The notes: generated by a model from the sequence alone, not told the origin. A stretch of DNA of 21,913 nucleotides from JAVJPJ01 sp040217295 (GCA_964460185.1 CAYWTM010000050.1:1-21913); one strand, 5' to 3'. Positions 7,054-15,546 are shown, counted from the first letter of the stretch. A program made the numbers and translations.

Positions 7054-8079
7054 TCAGGCAATGGCCGACCAGATCATACCGGCGGAAAACGCGCCGACGA
7101 CGGCAAACCCCAGATAGGCCGCAAAGACCCGGGGTTTGACCAGCGCCCAGACCGCGATGGCCGCCGGGATGCAGCTGACGCCGCCCGCGATGACAAAGGC
7201 CATGGCCGCGCCCGGGTTCATCCCCTGGTCCAACAGCCCCGACAAGAGCGGGACAGCAGCATAGCCGTTCAGATAGGCAGGTGCGCCGACAAGTGTCGCG
7301 ATCAGGATCGGGCCAGGCCCGTCGCCGCCGATGAGTTGCGCCACCAGTTCGGCCGGGACGTAGCGGATCAAGAGCGCCTGCAGCAGATAGGCCAGCAGCA
7401 GCCATTTCCCGAGGAAAACGAAGTTGCTTATCCCGCTATCGCGAAAGATCTCGCGCCGGTTGGCTTCGGGCCAGAACTTCCATTTCAATGTCAGCTTTTT
7501 CGCGCTGCAGCACCCGCCGATGGACGGAGTCGCCTTCAACGGGTCGGCAAACACCGGTGAGTTGGCCATCAGTTTGACGGTCAGGCCCCCCGCCAGCCCG
7601 AGGGCTACAGCCGCCACCGTCTTGGCCACCGCAAAGTCGAACCCAAGCCCGCTGGCCGTGATCGCGAACATCGCGGGATCCATGAGCGGCGAAGCCAGCC
7701 AGAACGCCATCACCGCCGAAAGCGGGGCACCGGCAGCCAAAAGGGCGGCCACGAAGGGGATAACCTGGCATGAACAGAATGGTGACAGGCCGCCCACCAG
7801 CGCCCCCAAGACGATCATCCGCGTCTCGCGTCCCTGAAACGCCCCATCCAGCAGCCGTTCGGATCCGCTGGCCTTCATCCATGCTATGGCCGCCACGGCA
7901 AAAAGGATAAACGGCAAAGTGCCCCAGAAATGATCCAGCGCCTCGGTGATGGTCGGGATCGTCGAAGGGCGGTCAAAGACCAGCAGCGTCGCGAGGATCA
8001 GCGCGCCGGTCAGCGCGACCTTGTCCAGCCGGGCCCAGGCATCGGCAAAAGGGCGCGGGTGTTGGGTGAGATCAGCCAT
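7054..8079 (-). CDS. ArsP/DUF318-type permease (metal or organoarsenical efflux candidate)
   Basis: The protein has 341 residues and about eight hydrophobic helices, matching the PF03773 permease family. The family hallmark is visible as LSPFCSCQVIPF (C102, C104). A large cytoplasmic loop carries a second cysteine pair, GGCCSAKK (C190, C191), and the mirrored half has LVGAPAYLNGYAAVPL. Known members move trivalent organoarsenicals (ArsP) or are linked to Cu/Zn efflux (SO_0444 type); both fit a thiol-based metal site. ATG 8079 overlaps the end of the ArsR-type gene by eight bases, so the two are translationally coupled and expression should be controlled by that repressor. Which metal or metalloid is moved cannot be read from the sequence. 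Confidence 0.8.
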   Translation of the reverse strand: MADLTQHPRPFADAWARLDKVALTGALILATLLVFDRPSTIPTITEALDHFWGTLPFILFAVAAIAWMKASGSERLLDGAFQGRETRMIVLGALVGGLSPFCSCQVIPFVAALLAAGAPLSAVMAFWLASPLMDPAMFAITASGLGFDFAVAKTVAAVALGLAGGLTVKLMANSPVFADPLKATPSIGGCCSAKKLTLKWKFWPEANRREIFRDSGISNFVFLGKWLLLAYLLQALLIRYVPAELVAQLIGGDGPGPILIATLVGAPAYLNGYAAVPLLSGLLDQGMNPGAAMAFVIAGGVSCIPAAIAVWALVKPRVFAAYLGFAVVGAFSAGMIWSAIA

Positions 8080-8425
8080 GGGTGTGAGTCTTTCCGGTAT
8101 CGGTGAAAGGTTTGCGCGCATCCGCGCAGCATTCGGCAATCAAGAACCGCGACAGCGCCTCGACCGCGCGGTGATCGACGGAACACAGGATGCGACGTCC
8201 GTCCCGCCGTTGCAGCACCAGCCCGGCAGAGACCAGTTGTTTCAGATGATGGGTCAGAACCGACCCGGTCACACCCACATCGGCACCCAGATCGCCGATG
8301 GTCAGCCCGTCGGGGCCGGCCCGCACAAGCCGGCGCAGGATCGCCAGGCGATGTTCCGACCCCAAAGCGGCAAAGGCCGTTGCGGCCAGCGTCAGTTCGG
8401 GAAGGGGCGGGGCTTTCTGTTCCAT
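8072..8425 (-). CDS. ArsR-family metalloregulatory repressor
   Basis: The 117-residue protein has a winged helix: FAALGSEHRLAILRRLVRAG is helix alpha-1/2 and TIGDLGADVGVTGSVLTHHL is the helix-turn-helix, with wing LQRRDGRRILCSVD. The C-terminus holds an adjacent cysteine pair (C99, C100), plus C81 and a terminal HTHG. Neighbouring C-terminal cysteines are known As/Sb-sensing ligands in some ArsR proteins (for example the Acidithiobacillus type). ATG 8425 was chosen because an upstream in-frame start would read through the operator palindrome; a promoter overlaps that palindrome. It is the first gene of a two-gene unit with the permease and most likely represses itself and the permease until metal binds. 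Confidence 0.85.
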   Translation of the reverse strand: MEQKAPPLPELTLAATAFAALGSEHRLAILRRLVRAGPDGLTIGDLGADVGVTGSVLTHHLKQLVSAGLVLQRRDGRRILCSVDHRAVEALSRFLIAECCADARKPFTDTGKTHTHG

Positions 8426-8427
8426 AC

Positions 8428-8443
8428 TTCTATCATTATAGAA
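8428..8443 (-). promoter_or_regulatory. ArsR operator overlapping the -10 box
   Basis: A perfect palindrome TTCTAT-CATT-ATAGAA (six-base arms, four-base spacer) ends two bases before the arsR-type ATG. Read on the minus strand it contains a consensus TATAAT. TGGACA lies 15 bases upstream as a possible -35. A repressor bound here would block RNA polymerase. Start of transcription about seven bases after the -10 would leave almost no leader before the ATG. Confidence 0.7.
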
Positions 8444-8499
8444 ATGAATGGACGCTGTCCAGACTGGAAATGACAGCCCCATGGGTTATGACCCCGTGT

Positions 8500-9081
8500 A
8501 TGGATCTGATCCGGGATATCGCGGCCTGCCGCATTTGCGCCGATCGCTTTGCAGCGACCGCGACGGGGCATGCGCCCAATCCCGTTGCCTGGTTCGGGCC
8601 CGGCGCCCGGATCCTGATCGCAGGCCAGGCCCCGGGGATGCGGGTGCACCGATCGGGGCGACCGTTCAGTGACTCGTCTGGTGACCGGTTGCGTCACTGG
8701 ATGGGTCTGGATGAGGGCACCTTCTATGACCGCGCAAAGGTTGCGATCGTGCCCATGGCGTTTTGCTTTCCTGGATATGACGCGAAAGGCAGCGACCTGG
8801 CCCCGCCGCGCATCTGCGCCGCGACATGGCGCGACCGGGTCATGGCCTCGATCGGACCTTTTGATCTGACGCTGATGATCGGCCAGTATGCGCAAGGCTG
8901 GCACATGGGCGGCAAGATGGGCGTGACCGAGCGCGTCGCAGGCTGGCGCGACCATGCGCCCACGCTGTTTCCCTTGCCGCATCCGTCCTGGCGCAATACC
9001 GCGTGGCTTGGAAAACATCCCTGGTTCGAGGCCGAGCTGCTGCCGGTCCTGCGCGCCCGGGTCAGCGAGGTACTGGCGTGA
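8500..9081 (+). CDS. Uracil-DNA glycosylase family protein with four-cysteine (4Fe-4S-type) pattern
   Basis: From ATG 8500 the protein has 193 residues. ATGs at 8470 and 8488 are also in frame, and none has a clear ribosome-binding site; I chose 8500 because the N-terminal CxxC then falls at the usual distance from the start. C10-x2-C13, C89 and C106 (16 residues between the last two) reproduce the spacing of the 4Fe-4S ligands in family 4/5 uracil-DNA glycosylases. Motif A is GQAPGMRVHRSGRPF and motif B is PLPHPSWRN. The family removes uracil from DNA in base-excision repair. The GQAPG motif differs from the usual GExPG, so activity or substrate may differ. The gene is divergent from the arsR-type unit and its stop overlaps the next ATG by one base (TGATG). 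Confidence 0.8.
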   Translation: MDLIRDIAACRICADRFAATATGHAPNPVAWFGPGARILIAGQAPGMRVHRSGRPFSDSSGDRLRHWMGLDEGTFYDRAKVAIVPMAFCFPGYDAKGSDLAPPRICAATWRDRVMASIGPFDLTLMIGQYAQGWHMGGKMGVTERVAGWRDHAPTLFPLPHPSWRNTAWLGKHPWFEAELLPVLRARVSEVLA

Positions 9082-9857
9082 TGACACCCCTTGATGAGGC
9101 TCATGGTGCGATGGAGGCCGCGCCCGATGACGCGGCCGCGCGGCTTCGGTTCTACGACCGTCTGGCGGGGTCCGAGGTGTTCTTGCTGCTGGAAGAGGAG
9201 GCCGAAGGGGACCGTATCCGCCCGCGGATCTTCCCGGTCGAGGGCCAGAGCTTCGTGGTCGTGTTCGACCGCGAGGAACGGCTGACCGCGTTCGCCGAGG
9301 GGCAGGCACCCTATGCGGCGCTCTCGGGCCGGGCGCTGGCCGAGATGCTGGCGGGGCAGGGGATCGGGCTCGGGGTGAACCTTGGTGTCGCGCCGTCCTC
9401 GATCCTGATCGAGGCCGCGTCGGTGGATTGGCTGGCCGCGACCCTGGCCGAAGCGCCTGATGAGGTGGAGGAGCGGCCCGAAGAGATCACGGTGCCGGCC
9501 GGCCTGCCCGAGATGCTCCTGACCGCGCTGGACGCGCGGCTGGCCACGGCCGAAGGGCTGGCCCGCATGGCCTATCTGGTCGGCGTGACATATTCGGGCG
9601 GGCGGCGTGGCCACCTGATGGCCTTTATCGACCCCGTCCCGGGTGCGGAGCCGTCGCTGGCCCGTGCGGTGGGGGCGGCCCTGACCTTTTCGGGGATCGA
9701 GGCGGGCAGTCTTGATGTCGGGTTCTTTCGCGCCTCCGATCCGACGGCCGCCCGACTGGCGCGGGTCGGTTTGCGGTATGACCTGCCCGAGGCCCCAGAG
9801 ACGCCTGCGCCGGGGGCCCCGGGCATGGATCCCGACACGCCCCCCCGGCTGAGATAG
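9081..9857 (+). CDS. SseB-like protein
   Basis: The 258-residue soluble, acidic protein starts at ATG 9081, which shares one base with the preceding TGA. The blocks EVFLLLEEEAEGDRIRPRIF, FVVVFDREERLTAFAEGQAP, and LGVAPSSILIEAASVDWL are those of the SseB N-terminal domain family (PF07179). A second domain (about 140-240, LMAFIDPVPGAEPSLARAVG) is like the SseB C-terminal half. The family's biochemical role is poorly defined. The C-terminus is rich in Pro/Ala (APETPAPGAPG). Coupling to the glycosylase gene suggests a shared transcript but does not establish a joint function. Confidence 0.75.
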   Translation: MTPLDEAHGAMEAAPDDAAARLRFYDRLAGSEVFLLLEEEAEGDRIRPRIFPVEGQSFVVVFDREERLTAFAEGQAPYAALSGRALAEMLAGQGIGLGVNLGVAPSSILIEAASVDWLAATLAEAPDEVEERPEEITVPAGLPEMLLTALDARLATAEGLARMAYLVGVTYSGGRRGHLMAFIDPVPGAEPSLARAVGAALTFSGIEAGSLDVGFFRASDPTAARLARVGLRYDLPEAPETPAPGAPGMDPDTPPRLR

Positions 9858-9973
9858 GGGGCGGCGCCGCGCGTCGCGCTCCTGCCGGAGCCCTCCTTGC
9901 GGCGCATTGCCATGGACAGCTGGCCGGCCATCCCGCGCCATGGGCAAGTCCGGGGACGGCGGCGGGTGGCAGG

Positions 9974-10014
9974 ATGCCTCCGGCGGCCATATTTTCGGGA
10001 TAAAGATGCCAGGC
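9974..10014. repeat. Possible intergenic repeat of the CCTCCGGCGG...ATATTT type
   Basis: Between sseB-like and ghrA-like 3' ends lies ATGCCTCCGGCGGCCATATT followed by TTCGGGATAAAGATG. From memory this resembles a short sequence found many times between genes in Rhodobacteraceae genomes. Only one copy is in this window, so repetition cannot be shown here. Confidence 0.3.
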
Positions 10015-10019
10015 GGCGG

Positions 10020-10955
10020 TCAGTACCCCAGGTCGCGATCCACCAGGCCGATCAGGGGGTGGCCTGCTTCCATCCGCTGGATGTTTTCGGCAACCCTCCG
10101 GGCGGCTGTGACGGCGCGGGTTTCCGAGGCGATATGGGGGGTGACCGTGACCTTGGGATGGGCCCAGAAGGGGTGATCGACGGGCAGGGGTTCGACCCGG
10201 AACACATCCAGCGTCGCATGCGCGATCTGGCCGGTGTCGAGAGCCGCCAGCAAAGCGTCGTCGTCGATCAGGGGGCCGCGGCCCGGATTGATGATCACCG
10301 CGCCCCTGGGCATCAGGGCAAGGGTGTCGGTGTTCAGCGTGTTTTCCGTGGCGGCCGTGTTGGGCAGCAGGAGCACAGCGATCTCGGCCTGTTCCAGCGT
10401 GTCACGGAGCCCCTTCGCGCCGTGGAAGGTCGTGACGCCGGGGATGTCCTTGGGGTTGCGGGACCAGCCGAGGGTGTGGAACCCGAGGCCTGACATGGCC
10501 CGGGCGCACGCCTCGCCCAGAACGCCGAGGCCGAGGATGGCGACGGTCCTGTCACGGGCGAGCGGCGGCACGATGCCCACCCGCCAGACCCCGTCTTGTC
10601 CGTGGATATGGGCATCCAGTCCCAGGTGGTGGCGCAACACGTGACCGGTCACCCACTCGCGCATGCCTTCGGTCAGCCCGTCATCCACCATGCGCGCCAG
10701 CGGCACCTTGAGGGTCTTGTTGCCCACCACGTCCTCGACCCCGGCCCACAGGTTCAGCACCGCCTTGAGGCGGGTGTAGGGGGTGAAATCGCTCAGGCCG
10801 CTATTTGGGGCGTAGACGATGTAGTCGACCGTTTCGGGGGCGGCGTCGAGCGTCAGGGTCGCGTCGGCCAGGCCGACATCGGCCAATGCATGGCGCAAGG
10901 GGGCCTCGTACTGGTCCCATCTCTCGTATTTGGCGGCGAACAGGATGGTTGTCAT
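10020..10955 (-). CDS. ghrA: Glyoxylate/hydroxypyruvate reductase (GhrA-type 2-hydroxyacid dehydrogenase)
   Basis: The 311-residue cytoplasmic NAD(P)H-dependent enzyme is of the D-isomer-specific 2-hydroxyacid dehydrogenase family. The Rossmann motif is GLGVLG (142-147), followed by a basic WSRNPKD at the end of the second strand, which favours NADPH. The catalytic triad is R226 (in NPGRGPLID), E255 (in FRVEPLP) and H274 (in PHIASET). The short N-terminal domain with NLWAGVEDV is typical of GhrA, which reduces glyoxylate and hydroxypyruvate. It starts 16 bases after the rodA stop and so is probably the last gene of the elongation operon. No wall-related role is known to me; the arrangement may only be a passenger. 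Confidence 0.85.
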   Translation of the reverse strand: MTTILFAAKYERWDQYEAPLRHALADVGLADATLTLDAAPETVDYIVYAPNSGLSDFTPYTRLKAVLNLWAGVEDVVGNKTLKVPLARMVDDGLTEGMREWVTGHVLRHHLGLDAHIHGQDGVWRVGIVPPLARDRTVAILGLGVLGEACARAMSGLGFHTLGWSRNPKDIPGVTTFHGAKGLRDTLEQAEIAVLLLPNTAATENTLNTDTLALMPRGAVIINPGRGPLIDDDALLAALDTGQIAHATLDVFRVEPLPVDHPFWAHPKVTVTPHIASETRAVTAARRVAENIQRMEAGHPLIGLVDRDLGY

Positions 10956-10971
10956 GGGGTCTCCGTCGGGG

Positions 10972-12111
10972 TTAGCGCGGGCGATGAATATGAGCCGATT
11001 GCACCAGACCGAAGGCCACCATCAAGACCAACATGGCCGATCCCCCGTAACTGACGAGCGGCAGAGGCACGCCGACCACAGGCGCCAGCCCCATGACCAT
11101 GGCCATGTTGATCGCGAAATAGAGGAAGAAGGCAACGGCGATCCCCATCACCAGCAGTGACGCGTAGCGGTCGCGCGTGGTCAGCGCCGTGACGATGCAA
11201 AACAGCAAGATCAGAAGATACAGAACCAGAAGCGAGGCCGCGCCGACGAAACCGAATTCCTCGGCCAGTGTCGGGAAGATGAAATCGGTATGCGCCTCGG
11301 GCAGGAAATCGCCGCGGATCTGTGTGCCTTGCATGAAGCCCCGCCCGGTCCAGCCGCCAGAGCCCAGGGCGATCTGGCTTTGCGTGATGTGATAGCCGGC
11401 CCCAAGCGGATCGTTGGAGGGATCGAGGAAGGTGTCGATCCGGCGATACTGGTAATCGGCCAGGAGCGCCCAATCGGTCCCGCGGCTCATGAAAACGGCC
11501 GTCACCGCGCCAATCCCCAGGGTGATGACCGTGGCGAAATAGAGCCAGTGAACGCCGGCCAGAAAAATGACCGCCCCGGCGCCCATCATGATCAGCAGCG
11601 AGGTGCCGAGATCCGGCTGCATCACCGTCAGGCCGACCGGAAGCCCGACCAGCGCGAGCGGGATCAGAACGTACAGGGGTTGCGATATCTTGCTGGTATC
11701 AAGCCAGTCATAGTAGGCGGCCAGAACCATCACCACCGTGATCTTGGCCATCTCGGAGGGTTGCAGCCGCATGAAGCCGAGGTCGATCCAGCGTTGTGCC
11801 CCGCCTCCGGTGGCGCCAAAGAATTCGACGTAGACCAGCAGCAGAACCGAGACCGCGTAGGCCAGCAAGGACATGTTGCGCCAGAACCAGATCGGTACGA
11901 AGGCAACGATCAGCATCGCCGCCACCCCGAGGCCGAACCGCATCATCTGTGGTTCGGCCCAACGGTTCATGTTTCCGCCAGACACGGAATACAGCATCAA
12001 GAAGCCAATGCAGGCCACCGCGACCAGCAACAAGATCAGCGCCCAGTTGAGGTAGAGAACCTTGCGCCATCCCGTGGGGGTGGATTTGACGTTGTATTCC
12101 AGAAAGCTCAT
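10972..12111 (-). CDS. rodA: Rod shape-determining peptidoglycan glycosyltransferase RodA
   Basis: The 379-residue polytopic SEDS protein polymerises lipid II into glycan strands during cell elongation, in complex with PBP2. SEDS hallmarks are present: GAQRWIDLGFMRLQPSEMAK, QPDLGTSLL, the long periplasmic loop with QSQIALGSGGWTGRG, and AHTDFIFPTLAEEFGF. The family's C-terminal block PVVGVPLPLVSYGGSAML is also there. About ten transmembrane helices can be drawn. ATG 12111 overlaps the mrdA stop by four bases (ATGA), implying balanced synthesis with PBP2. Length is normal for the family. Confidence 0.97.
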   Translation of the reverse strand: MSFLEYNVKSTPTGWRKVLYLNWALILLLVAVACIGFLMLYSVSGGNMNRWAEPQMMRFGLGVAAMLIVAFVPIWFWRNMSLLAYAVSVLLLVYVEFFGATGGGAQRWIDLGFMRLQPSEMAKITVVMVLAAYYDWLDTSKISQPLYVLIPLALVGLPVGLTVMQPDLGTSLLIMMGAGAVIFLAGVHWLYFATVITLGIGAVTAVFMSRGTDWALLADYQYRRIDTFLDPSNDPLGAGYHITQSQIALGSGGWTGRGFMQGTQIRGDFLPEAHTDFIFPTLAEEFGFVGAASLLVLYLLILLFCIVTALTTRDRYASLLVMGIAVAFFLYFAINMAMVMGLAPVVGVPLPLVSYGGSAMLVLMVAFGLVQSAHIHRPR

Positions 12112-14060
12112 GCGCGGCCGCTCGTCGTCCGGCCGGTGGGCTGCGGCGGGGTGGGCAGGATCGGCAGGTCACGATGCATCTGTTCGATATCGCGGCGCAG
12201 CCCGACGGGATAAAGCTCGGGCGAGGGCGTATCGCCGACCTGCGCCCGCAACAGCACGTCGCGCCCGATCGGGGCTGCCGCCGCCGATCCGCCGCCGCCA
12301 TGTTCCACCAGCACCGACACCGCGTAGCGCGGATTGTCGAAGGGCGCGTAGCCGACATAGAGCGCGTGATCGCGTCGTTCCCAGGGCAGATCCTCGTTGC
12401 TGATCACGCCAGAGGCCCGTTCTGCGGCAGAGATGTTCCGCACCTGGCTGGTGCCGGTTTTGCCCGCGATCTTGTAGGCATCCGCCTGCACGCGAGAGGC
12501 ATAGGCCGTTCCGCGCCGGTCGTTGTTCACGTTGAACATGCCGCGATGGATCACATCCAGGTTGGCCGGGTCGAACCCCATGTCGGGGGCAGGGTCGGGC
12601 AACTGGCTGACGCCATTGATCGAGCGGATGATCGACGGCTGCAAATCGCGCCCCGTGGCAATCCGCGCGGTCATCACCGCAAGATGCAGGGGGGATGTCA
12701 GCACGAAACCCTGCCCGATCGCCGCGTTCAGCGTGTCGCCCACAACCCAGGCCGCGCCCCGGTTCTGCATCTTCCACTGCATCGTGGGGGCAAGACCCTG
12801 CGCGATACCCGAAAGCGGCAGGTCGTGGCGCACCCCGCAACCAAGGCGCAGCGCCAAGGCGGATATCGCTTCGATGCCAACACGCTGGGCCAGTTCATAA
12901 TAGTAGACATCGCAACTTTGCGAGATGCTTTCGATCATGTTGACGCGCCCGTGTCCGCCACGCCGCCAGCAATGGAACCGACGATCGCCGATCTCGGTAT
13001 AGCCCGCGCAGTTGACGGTTTCTTCGGGGGTGATAAGCCCTGCCTCAAGCGCCGCCAGAGCGACGATCATCTTGTAGGTGGACCCCGGCGGGTAAAGACC
13101 CTGCGTCGCCTTGTTGGCAAGCGGGCGGTAAGGGTCCGTGTTCAACCCGTTCCATTCGGTCGTGGAAATCCCGCGCACGAAAAGGTTCGGGTCGAAGGTG
13201 GGTGAAGACGCAAGGGCCAGGATCTCGCCGGTCTGGCAATCCATGACGACAGATCCCGCGCTTTGGCCGGATAGCCGGGCTTCCACGTAGTTCTGCAGAC
13301 CTGCATCCACGGTCAGTTGGACATCCGACCCCGGCGTTGCGGGATCGCGGTCAAGCTCGCGCATTTCGCGGCCGCCGGCATTGACCTCCACCCGCTTGGT
13401 GCCGGCGCGGCCTCGTAGCGACTGCTCCATCCGGGCTTCGACGTTGTAGCGGCCGACCTGGAAATCGGGGATCTGCAACACTGGATCGGTATCGCCGGTC
13501 TGTTCGAGGTAATAGTCCGATACAGGCCCCACATAGCCCACCACATGTGCGAAATCCGCGCCCATCGGGTAGATGCGGCTCAGGCCGACCTCGGGGTTCA
13601 CGCCGGGCAATGCGGGGGCGTTGACGGCGACCGCGCTGACCTCGGCCCAGGACAGGCGGTCCGCGATGGTGACGGGCACGAAAGATGGGCGGCGGCGGAT
13701 TTCCTCGCGCGCGCGGTCGAGCGCGATCATGTCGAGATTGACGATCCGCGACAGCTCATCCAGCACCGCGTCCACATCCCCCGCAGCCTCGCGCACCAGC
13801 GTGATCCGGTAGTTCTGTTCGTTGGCCGCCAGCAGCACGCCGGACCGGTCAAAGATCAGCCCGCGCGCGGGGGGCAGAAGGCGGATGTTGATCCGGTTTT
13901 CTTCGGCAAGAAGGCGGAAATCCTCGGCGCGTTCGACCTGCAGGTATCGCATCCGCCCGGCAAGCACCGCACCGGTGCCCAGAAACACCCCGCCAAGCAG
14001 CACGGACCTCCGGGCGATAACCCGGGCGCTGTCTTCGGTTTCTCTTTGGGTGCGTTTCAT
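12108..14060 (-). CDS. mrdA: Penicillin-binding protein 2 (elongation transpeptidase)
   Basis: The 650-residue class B penicillin-binding protein is anchored by one N-terminal helix (about 18-36, VLLGGVFLGTGAVLAG) and carries a pedestal domain starting at LPPARGLIFDRSG. The transpeptidase domain has all three active-site motifs: S327-T-Y-K330 in PPGSTYKM, S382-C-D in SQSCDVYYYE, and K534-T-G in AGKTGTSQ. It crosslinks the strands made by RodA. The C-terminus past about residue 620 is Pro/Arg-rich (LPTPPQPTGRTTSGRA) and overlaps rodA by four bases. Only five bases separate it from mreD, consistent with one operon. Confidence 0.97.
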   Translation of the reverse strand: MKRTQRETEDSARVIARRSVLLGGVFLGTGAVLAGRMRYLQVERAEDFRLLAEENRINIRLLPPARGLIFDRSGVLLAANEQNYRITLVREAAGDVDAVLDELSRIVNLDMIALDRAREEIRRRPSFVPVTIADRLSWAEVSAVAVNAPALPGVNPEVGLSRIYPMGADFAHVVGYVGPVSDYYLEQTGDTDPVLQIPDFQVGRYNVEARMEQSLRGRAGTKRVEVNAGGREMRELDRDPATPGSDVQLTVDAGLQNYVEARLSGQSAGSVVMDCQTGEILALASSPTFDPNLFVRGISTTEWNGLNTDPYRPLANKATQGLYPPGSTYKMIVALAALEAGLITPEETVNCAGYTEIGDRRFHCWRRGGHGRVNMIESISQSCDVYYYELAQRVGIEAISALALRLGCGVRHDLPLSGIAQGLAPTMQWKMQNRGAAWVVGDTLNAAIGQGFVLTSPLHLAVMTARIATGRDLQPSIIRSINGVSQLPDPAPDMGFDPANLDVIHRGMFNVNNDRRGTAYASRVQADAYKIAGKTGTSQVRNISAAERASGVISNEDLPWERRDHALYVGYAPFDNPRYAVSVLVEHGGGGSAAAAPIGRDVLLRAQVGDTPSPELYPVGLRRDIEQMHRDLPILPTPPQPTGRTTSGRA

Positions 14061-14065
14061 GGATT

Positions 14066-14596
14066 CTACAGAGCCTCGGCTTCGGCTGGACCGATCTTAC
14101 GCAAGCCAAACAGGAATTTCGACACCAGCACCACCAGAGGATAGATTGCAGCAGTCACAAGACCGTGCGCAAGCGTCAGGCCCAAAGGCGGCAGGTCGAC
14201 CATCAAGATCCAGAGGGTCAGGTGGTTGAGGATGACCATGCCAATCACAGCCCCGGTAAAGGCGGACCATTCCACGAGGAACGGAAACTCCGTCATCGTC
14301 AGGCGGCGGCGGCGCAGGCTTTCGGAGGTCACGATCACAAGCAGTGTCCACAGCCCGGGCGGACGCTGAAACAGGAAATCCGCCAGCAGGAACACGATCA
14401 GGATCGAAGCGATCGGCACGACGGCAGGTTGCCGCAGCAGCCATGCGAATGTGACCGCCAGCAACAGGTCCGGCCCCGGCAGGCCCGCATCGTTCAGGCC
14501 GAGCGGCAGGAGCATCAGCGTGATGATGCAAAAGCAAAGCACCAGGAACAGTGCCCTGTAGCTCCAGACATGGCGCGCGGAGGTCAGCCCGTTCAT
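14066..14596 (-). CDS. mreD: Rod shape-determining protein MreD
   Basis: The 176-residue membrane protein has about five hydrophobic helices. Sequence conservation in MreD is low, but the length, the motif GLPGPDLLLAVTFAWLLRQP, the segment LADFLFQRPPGLWTLLVIVT, and the position between mreC and mrdA make the call safe. MreD is an inner-membrane partner of MreC in the elongation complex. Its ATG overlaps the mreC stop by four bases, and the stop lies five bases before mrdA. Confidence 0.9.
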   Translation of the reverse strand: MNGLTSARHVWSYRALFLVLCFCIITLMLLPLGLNDAGLPGPDLLLAVTFAWLLRQPAVVPIASILIVFLLADFLFQRPPGLWTLLVIVTSESLRRRRLTMTEFPFLVEWSAFTGAVIGMVILNHLTLWILMVDLPPLGLTLAHGLVTAAIYPLVVLVSKFLFGLRKIGPAEAEAL

Positions 14597-15546
14597 GGGA
14601 ATACCCCATCGCGCAGCAGGCGCGCGGCCGCATCGGGTCGCGGCGTTGGCTGGATGCCGGGGGGCAGGACGAAGCCTTCGGGGGGGGGCCAGGGGGGACC
14701 GATCAGATCGCCCGGTGCGCCAAGGGACGTGCCGGGATGGCTGCGCATCACGCGCAGGAAATTCAGTCGCGCCAGATCGGCCGCCAGACGGGCGCGCAGG
14801 CGTCTATCGGTGGTTTGCACGATCTGGCCCACCAACAACCCCGGCGGAAACAGCCCGCCGTCGCCCGACGTCACCACCCGGTCGCCCGCGCTGACATCTT
14901 CCACATCCTCGATGAATTCCAGGATCGGCGCCTGCGTGTTGTCGCCCATCAACAGCGCCTGCTGTCCCGAGGGCAGGATCGTTACGGGAATGCGGCTGTT
15001 GCTGTCGGTCAGCAAAAGGACACGCGACGTGCGTTCCCCCACACCCGATACGCGGCCCACCACGCCCAGGCCGTCCATCGTGGCCCATCCGTCCAGGATA
15101 CCGTCGCGCGCGCCGACATTGATCAGGACCGACCGCCGAAAAGGTCCACCCGCATCGGCCATCACGATTCCGGTCACGAAGGTCAGTTCAGGGTCCAGCT
15201 GCACGCGGTTCAGATCCAGAAGCCGCGCGTTTTCCTGTTCCAGCTGCAATGCGGCTTCGCGCCAGGCGCGCATCTGTTGCAGTTCGCGGCGCAATTCCTG
15301 GTTCTGTTCGAACAGCCGGGCGTAGCTCTGGAAATCATCGACCATCCGGGCCAGTCCGGTGATCGGCGCCATCGCCCATTCCATGTTCGGCACGACCCGG
15401 TCGATGACCGCCGCGCGCATGCGTTCCACGCGGGGATTGTCGATGCGCCAGACCAGGACCAGCGCGATCAGGCACAACACCAGAACCGTCAGCAGCAGGC
15501 GCCGGACGGGACGGGCATAATCCTCATCATACGGGTCCTTCGCCAT
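14593..15546 (-). CDS. mreC: Rod shape-determining protein MreC
   Basis: The 317-residue bitopic protein has a short cytoplasmic tail, one transmembrane helix (about 17-35, LLLTVLVLCLIALVLVW), and a periplasmic coiled coil (about 75-110, LFEQNQELRRELQQMRAWRE). The two beta-barrel-like subdomains of MreC follow, with VVGRVSGVGERTSRVLLLTD and VVTSGDGGLFPPGLLVGQI. MreC links cytoplasmic MreB filaments to PBP2/RodA. The C-terminal ~40 residues are Pro-rich (GPPWPPPEGFVLPPGIQPTP). GGGAGAG-like purines six bases before ATG 15546 give a ribosome-binding site; 41 bases separate it from mreB. Confidence 0.95.
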   Translation of the reverse strand: MAKDPYDEDYARPVRRLLLTVLVLCLIALVLVWRIDNPRVERMRAAVIDRVVPNMEWAMAPITGLARMVDDFQSYARLFEQNQELRRELQQMRAWREAALQLEQENARLLDLNRVQLDPELTFVTGIVMADAGGPFRRSVLINVGARDGILDGWATMDGLGVVGRVSGVGERTSRVLLLTDSNSRIPVTILPSGQQALLMGDNTQAPILEFIEDVEDVSAGDRVVTSGDGGLFPPGLLVGQIVQTTDRRLRARLAADLARLNFLRVMRSHPGTSLGAPGDLIGPPWPPPEGFVLPPGIQPTPRPDAAARLLRDGVFP

